64,000 nucleotides of DNA from NCBI GenBank assembly GCA_017979445.1, contig CM030708.1:28243613-28307612 (forward strand), read 5' to 3'. The notes beneath the pieces were generated by a model. The model worked only from the letters and a program-made list of their open reading frames with translations. It ran no database searches and was not told where the DNA came from. Source of the DNA: Akebia trifoliata. Its lineage: Eukaryota; Streptophyta; Magnoliopsida; Ranunculales; Lardizabalaceae. Below, piece after piece: positions 53,801-64,000 of this stretch (positions within the stretch are counted from its first letter, which is position 1; each line of letters opens with the position of its first letter). A program made the position numbers and the translations under genes.

Positions 53801-54360
53801 ATGATAATCCATCTTCTTTGAGTATAAACTATAAATGCTGCTATGTTTAGAGTTTCCTACTGACCCGAAATGTCTCAGCCTAGACTAGAAAGAAACTTCA
53901 ACACCGAACCGTTCATTTTCTTGGGTTGTCCCGGTCGATAAAGTCTTGGTTTTCTCCTGACCAAGGCATCATCTTAAGACGAAAATTTAAACCTTACATG
54001 CATGAATGTGCTATAGATGCATGGAAGTTCACCCTAATCTGCTTTCCCTATATAGCAGACTACCCTCTGCACTTAAATAACCGCTCATCTCCGCTTTATC
54101 TTTTCTTTTTCTTTTTTTGGTCCTTTTCTTGTCATTCTCGTCTGATAATCCTCTCTTTTTCTTCCAACATTTGGTTAAAACAGGATAGAGTTGGTAGTTT
54201 GAAAGGAGGCATTGAGTTTCTAGAGCTGTGTGGATTTGAGAAAATTGAAGGTGGGGAGTTTTTGTTCCTTCCGAGGGACAAGGTGGACATGGCAGTGTTG
54301 AACTCAGCTGGGTCCGAGCTGAACTCCGCCATAGTAAATCCCTTCTTTGGAGTTCTCTAA
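41817..54360 (+). CDS. UBA and PUB domain protein with two C2H2-like fingers (UBXN1-like; resembles Arabidopsis At1g04850)
   Basis: Eleven exons, all phases consistent: 41817-42132, 43304-43399, 44217-44293, 46006-46085, 48702-48762, 50480-50547, 50688-50769, 52256-52336, 52434-52511, 53679-53798, 54184-54360; 411 residues. The N terminus has two matched C-X2-C-X12-H-X5-H fingers (C8, C11, H24, H30 and C45, C48, H61, H67). A UBA domain follows at about 114-155 ([20 protein letters not shown]), then a charged coiled-coil-like stretch at about 185-265 ([18 protein letters not shown]). A C-terminal PUB/PUG domain spans about 297-400 ([43 protein letters not shown]). UBA binds ubiquitin and PUB binds the tail of p97/CDC48 in known proteins, so a role as a CDC48 cofactor in ubiquitin-dependent protein handling is inferred. 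No UBX domain is seen despite common database names. The gene appears intact. Confidence 0.92.
42428..42639. mobile_element. Palindromic MITE, single-module copy, in UBA/PUB intron 1
   Basis: Ends GGGTGGCGATCGGAGGCCCT and, in complement, GGGGAAGCATTCGGAGGCCC. Both lead through AAAGAGA.CCAA to one hairpin module with GGTTAGAAAGTTTCGGAATG and GAGGAGATCATCCTCACC. Only one module is present, unlike the two-module copies. Flanks: TTTATAAAT on the left, GTATAAATTA on the right. Confidence 0.8.
45377..45421. repeat. Poly-T tract followed by poly-G tract
   Basis: About 26 T residues followed by about 19 G residues in intron 3 of the UBA/PUB gene. Its exact length may be unreliable, because such runs are hard to sequence. 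Confidence 0.9.
46254..48100 (-). mobile_element. Probable LINE tail and degenerate body in UBA/PUB intron 4
   Basis: The complement of about 46410-46455 reads TCCTTTAATAAAATTTTGTC then TATCAAAAAAG, like the LINE 3' tails at 5006 and 9548, so a minus-oriented LINE may extend rightwards. A second A-rich tail-like word is at about 46250-46275. The short frames between 46500 and 48100 show no recognisable domain, so the extent is a guess. Confidence 0.4.
49996..50022. repeat. (TG)n microsatellite
   Basis: About thirteen TG units, followed by interrupted TG-rich DNA up to 50110, in UBA/PUB intron 5. Confidence 0.9.
50030..50340. repeat. Tandem imperfect repeats in UBA/PUB intron 5
   Basis: GTTTGTTTAAGCAAGCAAGT occurs at about 50035 and 50105. 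A second unit, AGGTGAAGGTTGTTTAAAGT followed by GCATCATGATTTGGGTTC, occurs at about 50142 and 50225. The stretch ends in CTTGCTTATCAAAAATAAAA, like a LINE tail. Confidence 0.6.
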
Positions 54361-55666
54361 GAATCGGAGAATATATATATATTCTACCATAATGGAGAGT
54401 CGTCATGTTATCTTGAGGTCATGGAACTGTGTATGAAGAAGATTATGAAACGATGGCATGCATGTGATGGGCAATTATCGAAGAAAATAGACTCAATTAG
54501 GCATTTGTATGTAGTTTTATAAATTTCGTTTGTTGCTTGCCTTAGTTTAGTGATCATACTGTGCACACAGTTCATGATACTTGATGAAACTCTTCTCCAA
54601 AAAATTTCCTCCCCTAAAATGGGTTATAAAGGTGGTTCTGCCTTTTTTCTTTGGTATGATTTCTATCTTTGTTGTGCATTTACCAAAAAGAAAATAGGTC
54701 TTTCAGTTTTGTGGATTCAAAGCATATTTCATTCTTGACTTGTGATGTCAAATGAGAAGAGCTCCATTGCAAGTCATTTGATGCAGGCAAGATGGATGGG
54801 TGTGTTTCCTAAACCTTCTTTTATTTTTTATTTTTTATTTTTTAATTTCTATTTTTCTTTTACAGTAAGGCTTTTTAATGAGATGGCTCAATTAAAGTCA
54901 GTGGGCTGGATTGGATTCATTGACCAAGTCAACAGTTTTGATTGTTTTGGGTTGACAAATCAAAATCTCCTTAGGAGATGTTTGCTAAGGGTTAAAGAGT
55001 TAACAAGGTTGCTTGGTTGCATAGTTGAAGTTATATTTGGTTAAGAGATTATTTGGGGATTAAGGGATTCTATCATTGTTTGGTTGTGATTTGGAGGTGG
55101 TATCGAACCCTGATAATAATTAAAGACTGCTCCATCTTTGGAGATTTTAATATGAACCTAACCGACACACTAAAAACACCTACTAGTGTAGCTCTTTCTC
55201 TAGTTAACTCGATCCTTATGGACGTTGTTCCCCTCGTATTTCCCTGCAAAGCAGAAGTTAAAAATTGATCTTATCCAAACCAACTTTTTGCCTACATTCT
55301 TTTCCAATGATTAAACAGAACTTGTGTTTTTGGGACAATATTGCCTGTTTTTTTTTTTAGTTAATAACTAAAATACCCCATAGATTTTCTTCGGGATATC
55401 AATTTAATGACCAAAATGTTCAAAAAATTTAATGGAACTTCCAAAAAGTGTCGAGAAAAACAACTTAATCATACATCGCCGGATCGCAAAAAACATTTTC
55501 CTAATACACACCAAAGAACCAATTTTCCAATCACTATTTTAAAGATAAGTGCTTCTATAGAATTACATCCATCTGAAAGTGCCGCAAACAAGGCCTTAAC
55601 ATTCTTATTTTAAATGGTGGCAATACACAACTGTATTTTCTCCTTGACATTCCATTAGTGGGTCCA
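54361..55666. other. Convergent spacer between the UBA/PUB and XTH genes
   Basis: Both genes end here, tail to tail. No transposon core or domain is recognised, and open frames here have no family signature. The 3' untranslated regions of both genes must lie at its two ends; no single polyadenylation signal stands out. Confidence 0.5.
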
Positions 55667-58600
55667 TCATTGAGGGCATTCGGGGGGAGGTATAGGGTAC
55701 CTTGGTCCATCAGAACAATAGTCATAGTTCATGTAATTTTTCTTCACATTTTGATATTCTCTCTCCTGGGTAGAGTTTAGTGACCAATACTTCTCTCTAT
55801 TCCACCAAAGCTTGGTAGAGTGACAATGCTGAGTGTTAGAGTTGTCAGAAGGACATCCAGTAATATTGAAGCCTTTGAAGTTAGCTCTAAATGGTGCTTG
55901 AGTCCAATTAGTCTTTGTTTTGCCTCCATCTGTTGCCCAATCTTCCCCATCCCATAGACTTGCCACTATTTGCATTGGGTGCCTTGGGTAGTCTACTCCA
56001 ATATTTGTTTTGTTCTTGAAAACCCTAATGGGAATATCATCCACAAAAAATCTGCAAAGCCAATTTTACAAAAATATATAAACACGCAAGTTGAGGATTC
56101 TAAAACCGTAGGCAATCGAGAGATAAAAAAGAACATGGATTGAAGAAGTGCGAGTAGATATGAATATTTCAACTTTCAAGTTGACATAAAACATTTATAT
56201 AGAGTTTCAATTGTTCAGTTTCTTAATAAAAATAAAGAAGAGTTGTGCTAGAGTGACCTCATCAGGGAACACCTTGATGTGGTGAAGCGCACATGTCTAT
56301 AAATGTGTTTACTCATATCTTGGAGAAAATGCATCTACGGGCATGTGCATGCCACCATGTCAAGATGTCCCCCCCCCACTAAGGTCACTCCAGCATTAAT
56401 CAATAAAGAACATGGTTTCAAAAGTCATCTAAGATCGAGATGTATTGTCCAAGTTGTCTCGATATCAGGCATGAATGAGACGAACGCATAAATCAATTTT
56501 TAGAACGAGATTTAATACCTCACGTTCATTTTTGAAATTTTTGGATGAGATGTCTCAAACATATTAGAGAACTCGTCAGAAATGACTCGGTATCAGGCAT
56601 GGGCAAGACGAGATGCAAAATAGAGTTTTAAAACCATGATAAAGAAAGAACTAATAACACTAGAAGTGACATAAAACCTTTATATAGAGTTTCAATAAGA
56701 ATAATGATTTTCGTGTCCGTAACACGTCGGCCAAGTATTGACAGAGTGAAGATTTTCTAGTTAGAATATCGGCACTCTTTCAATAACTAAGTTTTTAAAA
56801 GAGTTTCAATAGTTAAGTTTCTAAGGCGGTGTTTGTCTGCGCTTATTGCTGGAAAAAAAAAAAAATTCAGCACTTTTTGTCAAAATAGCACATTTGTTTA
56901 CTCCATATTTTCAGCGCTTATCACTGAAAATAAGTGAAAAAAAATCCAGCACTATTTTGATGTTGAAAATAAGTGCTTAAAAAGTAAGCACTTCGTTTTT
57001 TCAGAGTGGACAAGTATGCCCTTATGTTTAAAAAGGATATTACCTCTTATATCCCATGAATAATTATATAAGCACCCCACAAATTAATAAACCCACGCCA
57101 TGGCCAAATTGTTTTGTCTTATATAGGTTAAAAGTTTTAGAATAAGTTGATTTTTGGTGAGGATGATCTCTACAATGAGGAGATCATCGTCACCAAAAAT
57201 CAGCCCATCTCGAAACTTCTAACCCCATCAAAACAAGTTCAAGAACCGTAAATCGTCCATTTTTATATTTATTTTAAATCATTTTCTATATAGTTAGAAG
57301 TTTCGGAATAGGCTGATTTTTGGTGAGGATGATCTCTAAACCATCTAGATCATCCTCACCAAAAATTTGCTCATTCCAAAAACTTTAACCCATATAAGAT
57401 TAAAAACAATTGGCTATGGAGCGGGTTGCCCTATTAATAGGGTGCTTTATAATTACACATTCTTCATTTCCATCGAAAATTATTCATCCAAAATTAATTT
57501 CTTTTATTGTTAATTTCAAATTTTTGTGACTTGTATAACATTATTATTTTTAATTTAAAATTTATGGGGTTTTAGAAATAAAAATTATTATTTAAAAATG
57601 AAAATTTTGGTATTAATTATTATTTAAAAATGAATTGTATTTTAATTTGATAAGAAATAGGCATTTGAAACATGCAAACAATATATAATATGATTGTAAG
57701 AGTAAAAAAAGATAATTTACTTGTTTCAACAATGTGTAACAAACATAATTCTACATCTAAACAAACAACTTGTTCAGCGCTTATAAGTTTCAGTACTTAA
57801 TGCTATTCAACACTTAATTTTTTCAGTTTAACAAACAGCACATAGATGCATATAGAAGGCATATAGAACACTACAAGATGCATGAAAGTTTGTGGAAGCC
57901 CCATACACACATGCAGAGAGAGAGAGAGAGAGAGATTCTTACACTATTTGATATAGGTTCCACAAGATTTTGTAAGTATGGAAACCTGCACTGGGATCAA
58001 ACCAAAGAAGGATCCTTTGTTCTCTATCACCTTTACCATTTGTATAGATATTTGTTTGAAGTGTGTAGGGCTTCCCTTCTCTATTACCCAGGAATTCAAA
58101 GTCTAGCTCATCATGGTCATTCCCATGTGAAGTCAGCTGCCATGACAAGAATATATATTCATTCAGAATCACTAACTTCTCATATACTTGATAGATAATA
58201 GAAACAAGAATAAGAAGGCCTCTTCACATTCAAATATAGTTTGCAAAATAATACTTATGGGGCTATAAAAGAGGATGATAAAGCTCACAAAACCAAAACC
58301 AAAAAAAAAAAACTTAATGAGAAAGAGAAAATTAGAATCCTTACGTAGAAAGCTGTAACAATTCCTGCAGAGTCTTTGCCAGGCAACTTAATCCTCATAT
58401 GAAAGAACCCAGATCCATAACTCAATTTGGATCCAAATCCAGACCCTATATAAAGCACAGAATTATTTATTTATTTTTAAATTATTAGATTAAAAACAAT
58501 TATCTCTAATTAAAGGCCTTAATTAATTAGAACTTAGAATATTTTACTATTAATCTTTAAAACAATATCAACTACTAAGTCCAATTCAATAATAAAATCC

Positions 58601-59091
58601 AATTGGTTACTTATAGATTTCTTTGATACTTTTAACTTATCGAAATAAAGTTAAAATAATAATATTAATTATAATAAAAATGTTATTGCTTTAGAGCTTT
58701 TATAGTGTGTGTACCTGAGTTGCAATCATGGTTTAAATTTTTCATACCATATTGGTCGTAAAGCATCAAACATTTTGGGGTTTTAGATTTTAAACCGTGG
58801 GTGCAACACTATACATTATTTTTATTTCATTAATTTGGTTTATATGTACTTGTTGACATTATAATAAAATCTTAAATAAACTAGAATTTAAAATAAATAA
58901 AAATATAAGAAAAATTAACCAGAGGACTTATCCATGGAGAGTTGGATTTCCCTTCCTTGAGATAGATACGAAACATGGTCATTCCCCCAAGTAATTTCAT
59001 AGTTTTGATCAAAACTAAAATAATTTGATTTATTCCCAAGTACCCCACTTGCAAAGACAATAACAAAGATACACAATAATAGAGAACCCAT
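55667..59091 (-). CDS. XTH: Xyloglucan endotransglucosylase/hydrolase (GH16)
   Basis: Exons on the minus strand: 58920-59091, 58345-58445, 57943-58136, 55667-56051; phases agree and give 283 residues, the usual XTH length. A signal peptide ([19 protein letters not shown]) directs secretion to the wall. The active-site motif [11 protein letters not shown] starts at residue 99, with nucleophile E101 and acid/base E105; the second position is L where many members have I. It is followed by [20 protein letters not shown] without the usual N-glycosylation site after the motif, a form I associate with the XTH1/2/3-like branch. [10 protein letters not shown] and [17 protein letters not shown] are standard GH16 blocks. 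The XET_C tail ends [17 protein letters not shown] with paired cysteines. Enzymes of this family cut and rejoin xyloglucan chains during wall growth. Intron 3 (56052-57942) holds nested MITEs. The gene looks intact. Confidence 0.94.
56235..56400. mobile_element. Diverged relative of the S palindromic MITE
   Basis: GTTGTGCTAGAGTGACCTCA at the left and the mirror AAGGTCACTCCAGCATTAAT at the right match the end design of the element at 17562-17742. The middle has TTTACTCATATCTTGGAGAA at the loop. In XTH intron 3. Confidence 0.5.
56825..57844. mobile_element. hAT-like non-autonomous element carrying a nested MITE
   Basis: Left end GGCGGTGTTTGTCTGCGCTT; complement of right end TATGTGCTGTTTGTTAAACT. 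The inner sides are rich in CAGCGCTTAT / AAGTGCTT words in both orientations, as in hAT subterminal regions. The palindromic MITE at 57072-57446 lies inside it, so this element is the older insertion. I could not define an 8-base target duplication. Confidence 0.6.
57072..57446. mobile_element. Palindromic MITE (copy 4), nested
   Basis: Two hairpin modules (TAGAATAAGTTGATTTTTGG and TTTCGGAATAGGCTGATTTT, each with its mirror) flank a spacer with CGTAAATCGTCCATTTTTAT. Outer ends GCACCCCACAAATTAATAAA and, in complement, GCACCCTATTAATAGGGCAA. Both lead through CATGGCCAA/CATAGCCAA into TTGTTTT. Flanks are AATTATATAA on the left and TTATAATTA on the right. Confidence 0.8.
57915..57935. repeat. (GA)n microsatellite
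   Basis: About ten GA units directly beside the donor site of XTH exon 3. On the sense strand it is a CT tract a few bases into the intron. Confidence 0.9.
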
Positions 59092-59875
59092 TCTTTTTTT
59101 AATATATAAATATAATATTTCCAGTGTTGCTCATTGTTTATATATATATACATATAGATTATTGAGAAGCTCATGAAGAGGCAACAAGGGTGTGAACTGT
59201 AATCCTGATACCTTACTTCCACGCAATTGCCACTTCCATGATATACCCATAACAAACCATGCATGTCATAATACAAATTCTTTTTAATAGGGGTGAATTG
59301 TTGTGGGTCCATGTGTCGTCAATCTGAGATTGCAGTGTCGACGATAGTGATGATCAATACCAATATCTTTATTTTTTGTATACAAGATGAAGATATTATT
59401 AATAGAATTATATTTATGTACGAAGTCGTACATAAAATATACTCATCACCTCGGGATATATATCATTTATCAATCACTCAAATTTGAAAGACATCTTTGA
59501 TTTCGAAAAACTGATCAAGATAGATAGGAATTATTGGGACTTATGAAAATCAGGAATCCTCATAGGCACAAGAAAACCTGATGAGGAACATTGACCTCAA
59601 AAGTTTATAAATAATGTTCATTAATGAAATCAACTTAACATTATTCTTTAACATGTCAACCTAGTGTTGAAGGTGTAAGAGGAAAATTATTTCTCATCCC
59701 AACAATATCCATGTTTTATTTAGGACCCCTATTAAATATTGAGCAATCAAGTTAGTCGTTTTTTCCAAAAAAAAAATATGGCACTTTGTAATAAATTTTG
59801 TTGAGTCGCCTCTATGAGGAAATTATTGTTAAATGTATATAGAAGAATACTAAAGTTCAAGACCTCATGGGGACA
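59092..59875. other. 5' flank of the XTH gene
   Basis: TATATATATACATATAG at about 59136-59157 is a loose TATA-like stretch 50-65 bases before the XTH start on the minus strand. The rest is AT-rich with no recognised gene. Confidence 0.4.
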
Positions 59876-60118
59876 ATCCCAAAGGGTTGGTCTAGTGGTC
59901 AAGCCTTGATAAGCTCTCTAGGAAGGGTAGGTCAAGTGTTCAAAACAATGCGAAGCACTGAATTCCGTGGGGCCACCCTCTAGGTCCGATTGACCCTCAA
60001 CTCAACAAGTTGCTCATAAGACTTTCAAAGGGGTTAGTGCAGGTGACCATGTGATTAGTCTCATCACCAGAAGGATGGGGATACCCATAATAAGTCACAC
60101 ACAAAAAAAAAAAGAAAA
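59876..60118 (+). mobile_element. Probable tRNA-derived SINE
   Basis: It begins AAGGGTTGGTCTAGTGGTCA, with an A-box-like TGGTCTAGTGG and, about 45 bases on, a weak B-box-like GGTCAAGTGTTCAAAAC. It ends after TAAGTCACACAC in an A-rich tail. That head is typical of plant SINEs. No clean target duplication was found. Confidence 0.55.
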
Positions 60119-60132
60119 CTCGTGAGAACATT

Positions 60133-60405
60133 AGCATTTTCTATTACATCCACTTATCAATAATACCCCTGCTTATTTGGTCTTTTAGTGGAAAAACAAA
60201 GGTATATTAATCTTTTGTGTAATGGCATTATTGTGAATATAAAAAATATTATGGACATATTAAATGTATTTAGCATTTTCTATCACATTCACTTATCAAT
60301 AATATCCCTGCTCATTTTGTCTTTTAGTGAAAAAAACAATGATATATTGATCTTTTGTGTAATAGCATTATTGTGAATATAAAAAATATTATGGACATAT
60401 TTAAA
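60133..60405. repeat. 139-bp tandem duplication
   Basis: From AGCATTTTCTATTACATCCA at 60133 the sequence recurs at 60272 with about ten differences, through TTATTGTGAATATAAAAAAT and ATTATGGACATATT. AT-rich, non-coding. Confidence 0.85.
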
Positions 60406-60594
60406 GAACTGTAGTTAACATTGATTGTAAACACGACATTTAAATCCAAATATTAAAATACCCTTAGTATTTATTATGTAAAAAAAAAATCAAAAGAAAA
60501 AAAAAAACCATCATTGATTTATGGATGGATTGATTCAAGTATCATTTTGAACGGGTCAAGTTTTTTAATTGATTCAACGATTCTTCAACTTTTT

Positions 60595-60770
60595 TTTATG
60601 GGATTAGAAGTTTTGGAGCGGGATGATTTTGTGTGAGGATGATCTCCTCGTCATAAAGATAATCCTCACAAAAAATCAGTTCATTCCGAAACTTTTAACC
60701 CATACAAGACAAAACAAAATGGCCATGGTGTGAGGTGGGGTGCCCTTGGTTATAATTGGAGTGCCTTTAA
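60595..60770. mobile_element. Palindromic MITE, left-truncated single-module copy
   Basis: The module GGATTAGAAGTTTTGGAGCG to its mirror CGAAACTTTTAACCCATACA is followed by the right outer arm (AAAATGGCCATGGTGTGAGG, TGGGGTGCC). No matching left outer arm is present. It belongs to the same group as 57072-57446 by its CATGGCCA/GGTGCC arm. Confidence 0.7.
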
Positions 60771-61541
60771 CAATACCCTGAATAAATAAAACTTTCCCAA
60801 CCTCCTTTGTTGCATGTGTTATGTTTGTTTTCATCAATCATCATCACACACGGCATGGTGGGGCCATGTCTAAAGAAGGTGACATCAAAGTGTGTGTGGA
60901 TTGAGTTGTCCCACACGTCTTTATACACAAAAGTTGTAGCTTTTTCCCACTAACGATTTAATTCGAAAGGGACCTAATTTTTTGTTTTTGTTTCTGTTTC
61001 AGTTCCTTTATTATCATAAGGGTCCTCATATTTCTGTGGGCACCTCTCAAAATTAAAAAAAATTGTTTTGGGCACTTCATAGTAAAAGCAAAATTTTAAA
61101 TTTTTGTTTTCCACTTTGGCAGGCCCTTCGAGTTCATGGTGTGTGTGTGAGTGTGTCTGTATGTGGGTGTGTGAGAGAGTAATTATTTTTAGGAAAATGT
61201 TGAACTGCCTTCGTTGGACATTATGTTGATCAACACCGAGATGATGTGGTGGTGCATAGTAAATCGTAGATTTCTTTATTTGTATCTCGAAAAAAAAAAG
61301 AAATCTGAGGTTATCTGTGCACTGCCACGTCAGTTTAGTGTTGAACATAGTGTACAACAAAGACAGTGTAGGACGGCTCTTATTTTTATTGGATTGATTA
61401 AGAAATAGAGTAATCCAAAATACAAGAACTTTTCGGGAGATTATCCATCCTATTAGTACACTTGCGCAAACACATGTAGGGAATGAGGAGTGACTCCAAC
61501 ATCCACCAAACATGCCGTGAAAGTTTAGCCAGTGACAAAAA
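60771..61541. other. Non-coding stretch with a (GT)n patch
   Basis: GTGTGTGTGAGTGTGTCTGT at about 61140 is the only obvious feature. A 179-codon open frame on the minus strand crosses this repeat and has no domain; I do not call it. Confidence 0.45.
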
Positions 61542-61894
61542 TGTTGGATAAATGTGCCTGTGCAGAGTCAATTATCCTTTTATTGTTGAAAATTTATTTT
61601 TCTTGTAATCCATACTTACAATATTCTTTCTTTATACATGATTTGTTAATGATTTTCTAAATCGGAAATTTTTTGATTTCCTAAATTTTACATGGTATTA
61701 GACCATGTCATTCTCTCATCCACATCACTCAGTTCATTTCTCTACGTGCTTTGGCCCAATCTAACCCACATGTGAGGGGGTGTATTGAGTTTAGTCCCAC
61801 CTCAGACACTCATTGCCTTGCCTCTCTCCTTATAAGCTTTTGGGCATCTCCACTCATTGCCAATTGATTTCAAGTTGGACTCCCAAATTCTACA
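61542..61894 (+). mobile_element. Two very short LTRs with tRNA-Met primer sites (TRIM-like remnants)
   Basis: Unit 1, 61542-61692 (TGTTGG...TTTACA), is followed by TGGTATTAGACC, a damaged primer site. Unit 2, 61781-61894 (TGTATTGAG...TTCTACA), is preceded by a purine tract GTGAGGGGG and followed by TGGTATCAGAGCGG, a good primer site. Unit 2 contains AGTCCCACCTCAGACACTC and CTTATAAGCTTTTGGGCA, typical of short plant copia-type LTRs. Having both a purine tract and a primer site around one LTR suggests a tandem LTR array. Confidence 0.55.
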
Positions 61895-62045
61895 TGGTAT
61901 CAGAGCGGCTAACCACAGGGATGTAGGAGGCACATTACACATGAGGGAAAGTATCATGACATTGAGATGTATATAAACCTAAGGCAATCCTCACCTTACA
62001 AACCGGTTTTGAGAGGATGAGATAGGCTCATGAGCTTCTACATTA

Positions 62046-62150
62046 CTCAGATGACGCGGCAAGGGCACAAAACCGTTGATCTTTTCCTTGTGTATCCTGA
62101 AGAAAAAGATCTACGGTACTGTGCCCTTACCATGTCAATCACATACAAAT
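62046..62150. repeat. Second, shorter copy of the hairpin MITE
   Basis: GACGCGGCAAGGGCACAAAA, CGTTGATCTTTTCCTTGTGT and the mirror GAAAAAGATCTACGGTACTG correspond to the inner arms and loop of 400-568 in inverted orientation. The outermost arm sequence is lost. Confidence 0.75.
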
Positions 62151-64000
62151 CGAGTGTAAATTTTCAAGTCATAAAATCACGACTCTACATTATTATATGT
62201 TAGTATGAGGTATTCTTGTTTTTTTTTTCTCATAAGGTGAAATATGGTAAAGAGGCAATATTATTTATAGCAAGTTCATGACATGAACTTACATTCAAAA
62301 ACCTGTTTGTCCAATTTCTTGTAAACTTGAAATGGTCACAACTGAGAATGAAACTAGGCATCTTAGGCAACGGTGGGTGTACTAGTTAGTTTCTTAATAA
62401 CAAGTATATTTATTCAATAATAAATAAATATACTGTAATTTTTACCTACGTCTCTTTTTTAGAATTAAGGTATCTAGGCCTCTCAAAGCATCTGACTAAT
62501 CCTCAGAGCACATGCAATCCCCTCCCCCCTACACCCACTAGGTAATTTTTAAGATATATTCCTAGAAGTGACCACTAATGAGGGATTCGAACTCAAGACC
62601 CGCATCCTCTTGATCTAGCCCTGTGTGGATTGGATTTGGCCTACATAGTGTAACTTGACCTTTTTAGATCAGGTCCGACTTAGGTTTGGGTGTTAGGCCA
62701 AACCCAATATGTAAATAGGCCTGAATATGTGCAGGCCGGGCAGGACTTGGACATAAAATGTTATTTTGTTTGCCCTAACCTGCCCGAGCATTAAAGGAAA
62801 AATGTGTGACACGTAACTCAACCCATTTGACAACAAGGATGAGACTTTGATTTTGCCCAAACCTAACTCGAATTTCGATCAAGCTCAAAGTTACAAGCAC
62901 AGCCCTAATTAATGAAACATAAATCTTAGCCCAAGCGTAGCCAGGGTTAGATTTATCCCACCCAAGGTGCACCGTGCACCGTGCACCTTGACATGAATAT
63001 GCTTCTTGAAGTAATATTGTATAAATTTTCATTGAAGTATTCGATAGTCTCTATTCGTGGTTAAGTTGTTGTAATTCCTTAATTTAACTAATTAATTGTC
63101 TTTTATTCATAGTTATTCAAGTTTCCTCTTTTGTGGAATCTAAAGCAAAAAATGTTTTTTTCTTTTTTTCCTTTTTTGTATTTATTAAAAAAGTCAAAGA
63201 TTCTTTACTTTGTTTTGTATGTAAAGAGTTTAGTAATTTGAACTATGGCAAAAATTAGATTCGTAAAAATTTTGAGTTATATTCGATTTTGGATTGCAAA
63301 AATCCGATATAAAATTTGGCCAAAAATATCAATAAATGACAAATATGTGGCACATGCTTCATGCATGTATTATCCATTTCATTTTAAAAATTCAAAAATA
63401 AAAAATTCGGCCATATGATAGTGATGGTGATGGTAATAATGATGGTGATGATAATGAGGACATTAGGGTTATTGTTCCATTAATTTTTTTTTTAAAAGAC
63501 CAAAGTCAAAGGACAAATCATCAATTTGAAAAATTAAGATGTAATCTCAAAAAGATGTAAAGGGTTGTGTCATTTTTTTTTTTTAAGATAAAGGGGACAT
63601 TTATCATTTAAAAATGTGGATTCCTCCAAAATTTTGAAGTATGGCCACTTCAAAGAAGACTTATGTTACATGTCACAATTTACAAGTTTACACTTTGCAA
63701 CATTTTTTTTTCCACCGAGTTTTATAAAAATTCATAAAAACCGCATTTTATTTTTTTCAAATTTAAAATCCGTGAATTATTTAGAATAGTTCAATAATCT
63801 GAAGAATAATACTTTCATTGAAAAAAATGAAAAATTCATGAATTTCTAACAAAGGTAAAGACAACTCAACTTTAAAATCTTTAGTCCCGCATTGATTAGA
63901 AATGAAAATTGTGGTCAACTAATAAAGACATTCACTCTACCTCTTGTTTGCATGTGAATGAGAAAGAGAGTTGGTCTCACGCCTACATGGGAACTTAAGA
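62151..64000. other. Gene-free right end
   Basis: I see AT-rich DNA, a short GATGGTGATGGTAAT-type repeat at about 63421-63455, and a small mirror (GTGCACCGTGCACCGTGCAC at 62965). No open frame with a domain, RNA gene or defined transposon. Confidence 0.5.

Noticed and set aside
53926..54360. 144-codon open frame with its own ATG upstream of the last UBA/PUB exon
   Set aside because: Only its last 59 codons are coding (exon 11). The front part is intron, as shown by the AACAG|GAT acceptor and continuity with exon 10.
54029..54406. 125-codon minus-strand frame over the end of the UBA/PUB gene
   Set aside because: It is the antisense shadow of exon 11 and has no independent support.
60974..61513. 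179-codon open frame on the minus strand
   Set aside because: Crosses a GT-rich microsatellite and has no family motif, splice support or plausible promoter.

Overview
The window is nuclear DNA of a flowering plant. The genes are split by many GT-AG introns, and all four recognisable ones are plant-type: an SKU5-similar multicopper-oxidase-like protein, a small lysine-rich protein I do not recognise by name, a UBA/PUB-domain adaptor and a xyloglucan endotransglucosylase/hydrolase (XTH). The DNA is AT-rich, with long introns and gaps full of transposon debris: LINE tails, copia fragments, very short LTR elements, PIF/Harbinger elements and many MITEs. An angiosperm, probably a eudicot, fits best; I cannot name the species.

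Layout: (1) 1-11016, minus strand: SKU5-similar gene, seven exons visible and the last one beyond the left edge. Introns hold LINE reverse-transcriptase fragments, a copia RT fragment and a MITE set in TA repeats. (2) 11017-14536: spacer with three MITEs sharing one terminal-repeat theme. (3) 14537-17354, minus: lysine-rich gene ('gene X') with two matching 135-bp exons in tandem. (4) 15512-41657: a rearranged block. A 4-kb segment S (intron 1, exon 1 and upstream DNA of gene X) occurs three times in direct orientation (15512-19507, 23339-27511, 37634-41657). The copies alternate with two incomplete PIF/Harbinger copies (19508-23330 and 29684-37635). The right one carries an open Myb/SANT-like gene and a broken transposase; the left one only a frameshifted Myb gene. 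A 2.2-kb filler (27512-29683) contains a fragment of a GH5 glucan 1,3-beta-glucosidase gene. (5) 41817-54360, plus: complete UBA/PUB gene, 11 exons, 411 residues, with two C2H2-like fingers at the N terminus. Its TATA box lies just outside the last S copy, so gene X and this gene were probably head-to-head neighbours before the block expanded. (6) 55667-59091, minus: complete XTH gene, four exons, 283 residues, with a nested MITE in intron 3. (7) 59092-64000: no gene; a tRNA-like SINE, a tandem repeat, two very short LTRs with tRNA-Met primer sites and a second hairpin MITE.

The genes do not form a pathway, although the SKU5-similar and XTH products both act at the cell wall. The most interesting structure is the S-Harbinger-S-filler-Harbinger-S block. 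The transposon ends sit at the borders of the duplicated segment, and one S copy carries a later MITE insertion whose empty sites remain in the other two copies. No CRISPR array, rRNA or convincing tRNA gene was seen. All exon limits were read by eye from splice signals and reading-frame continuity; no alignment was run.
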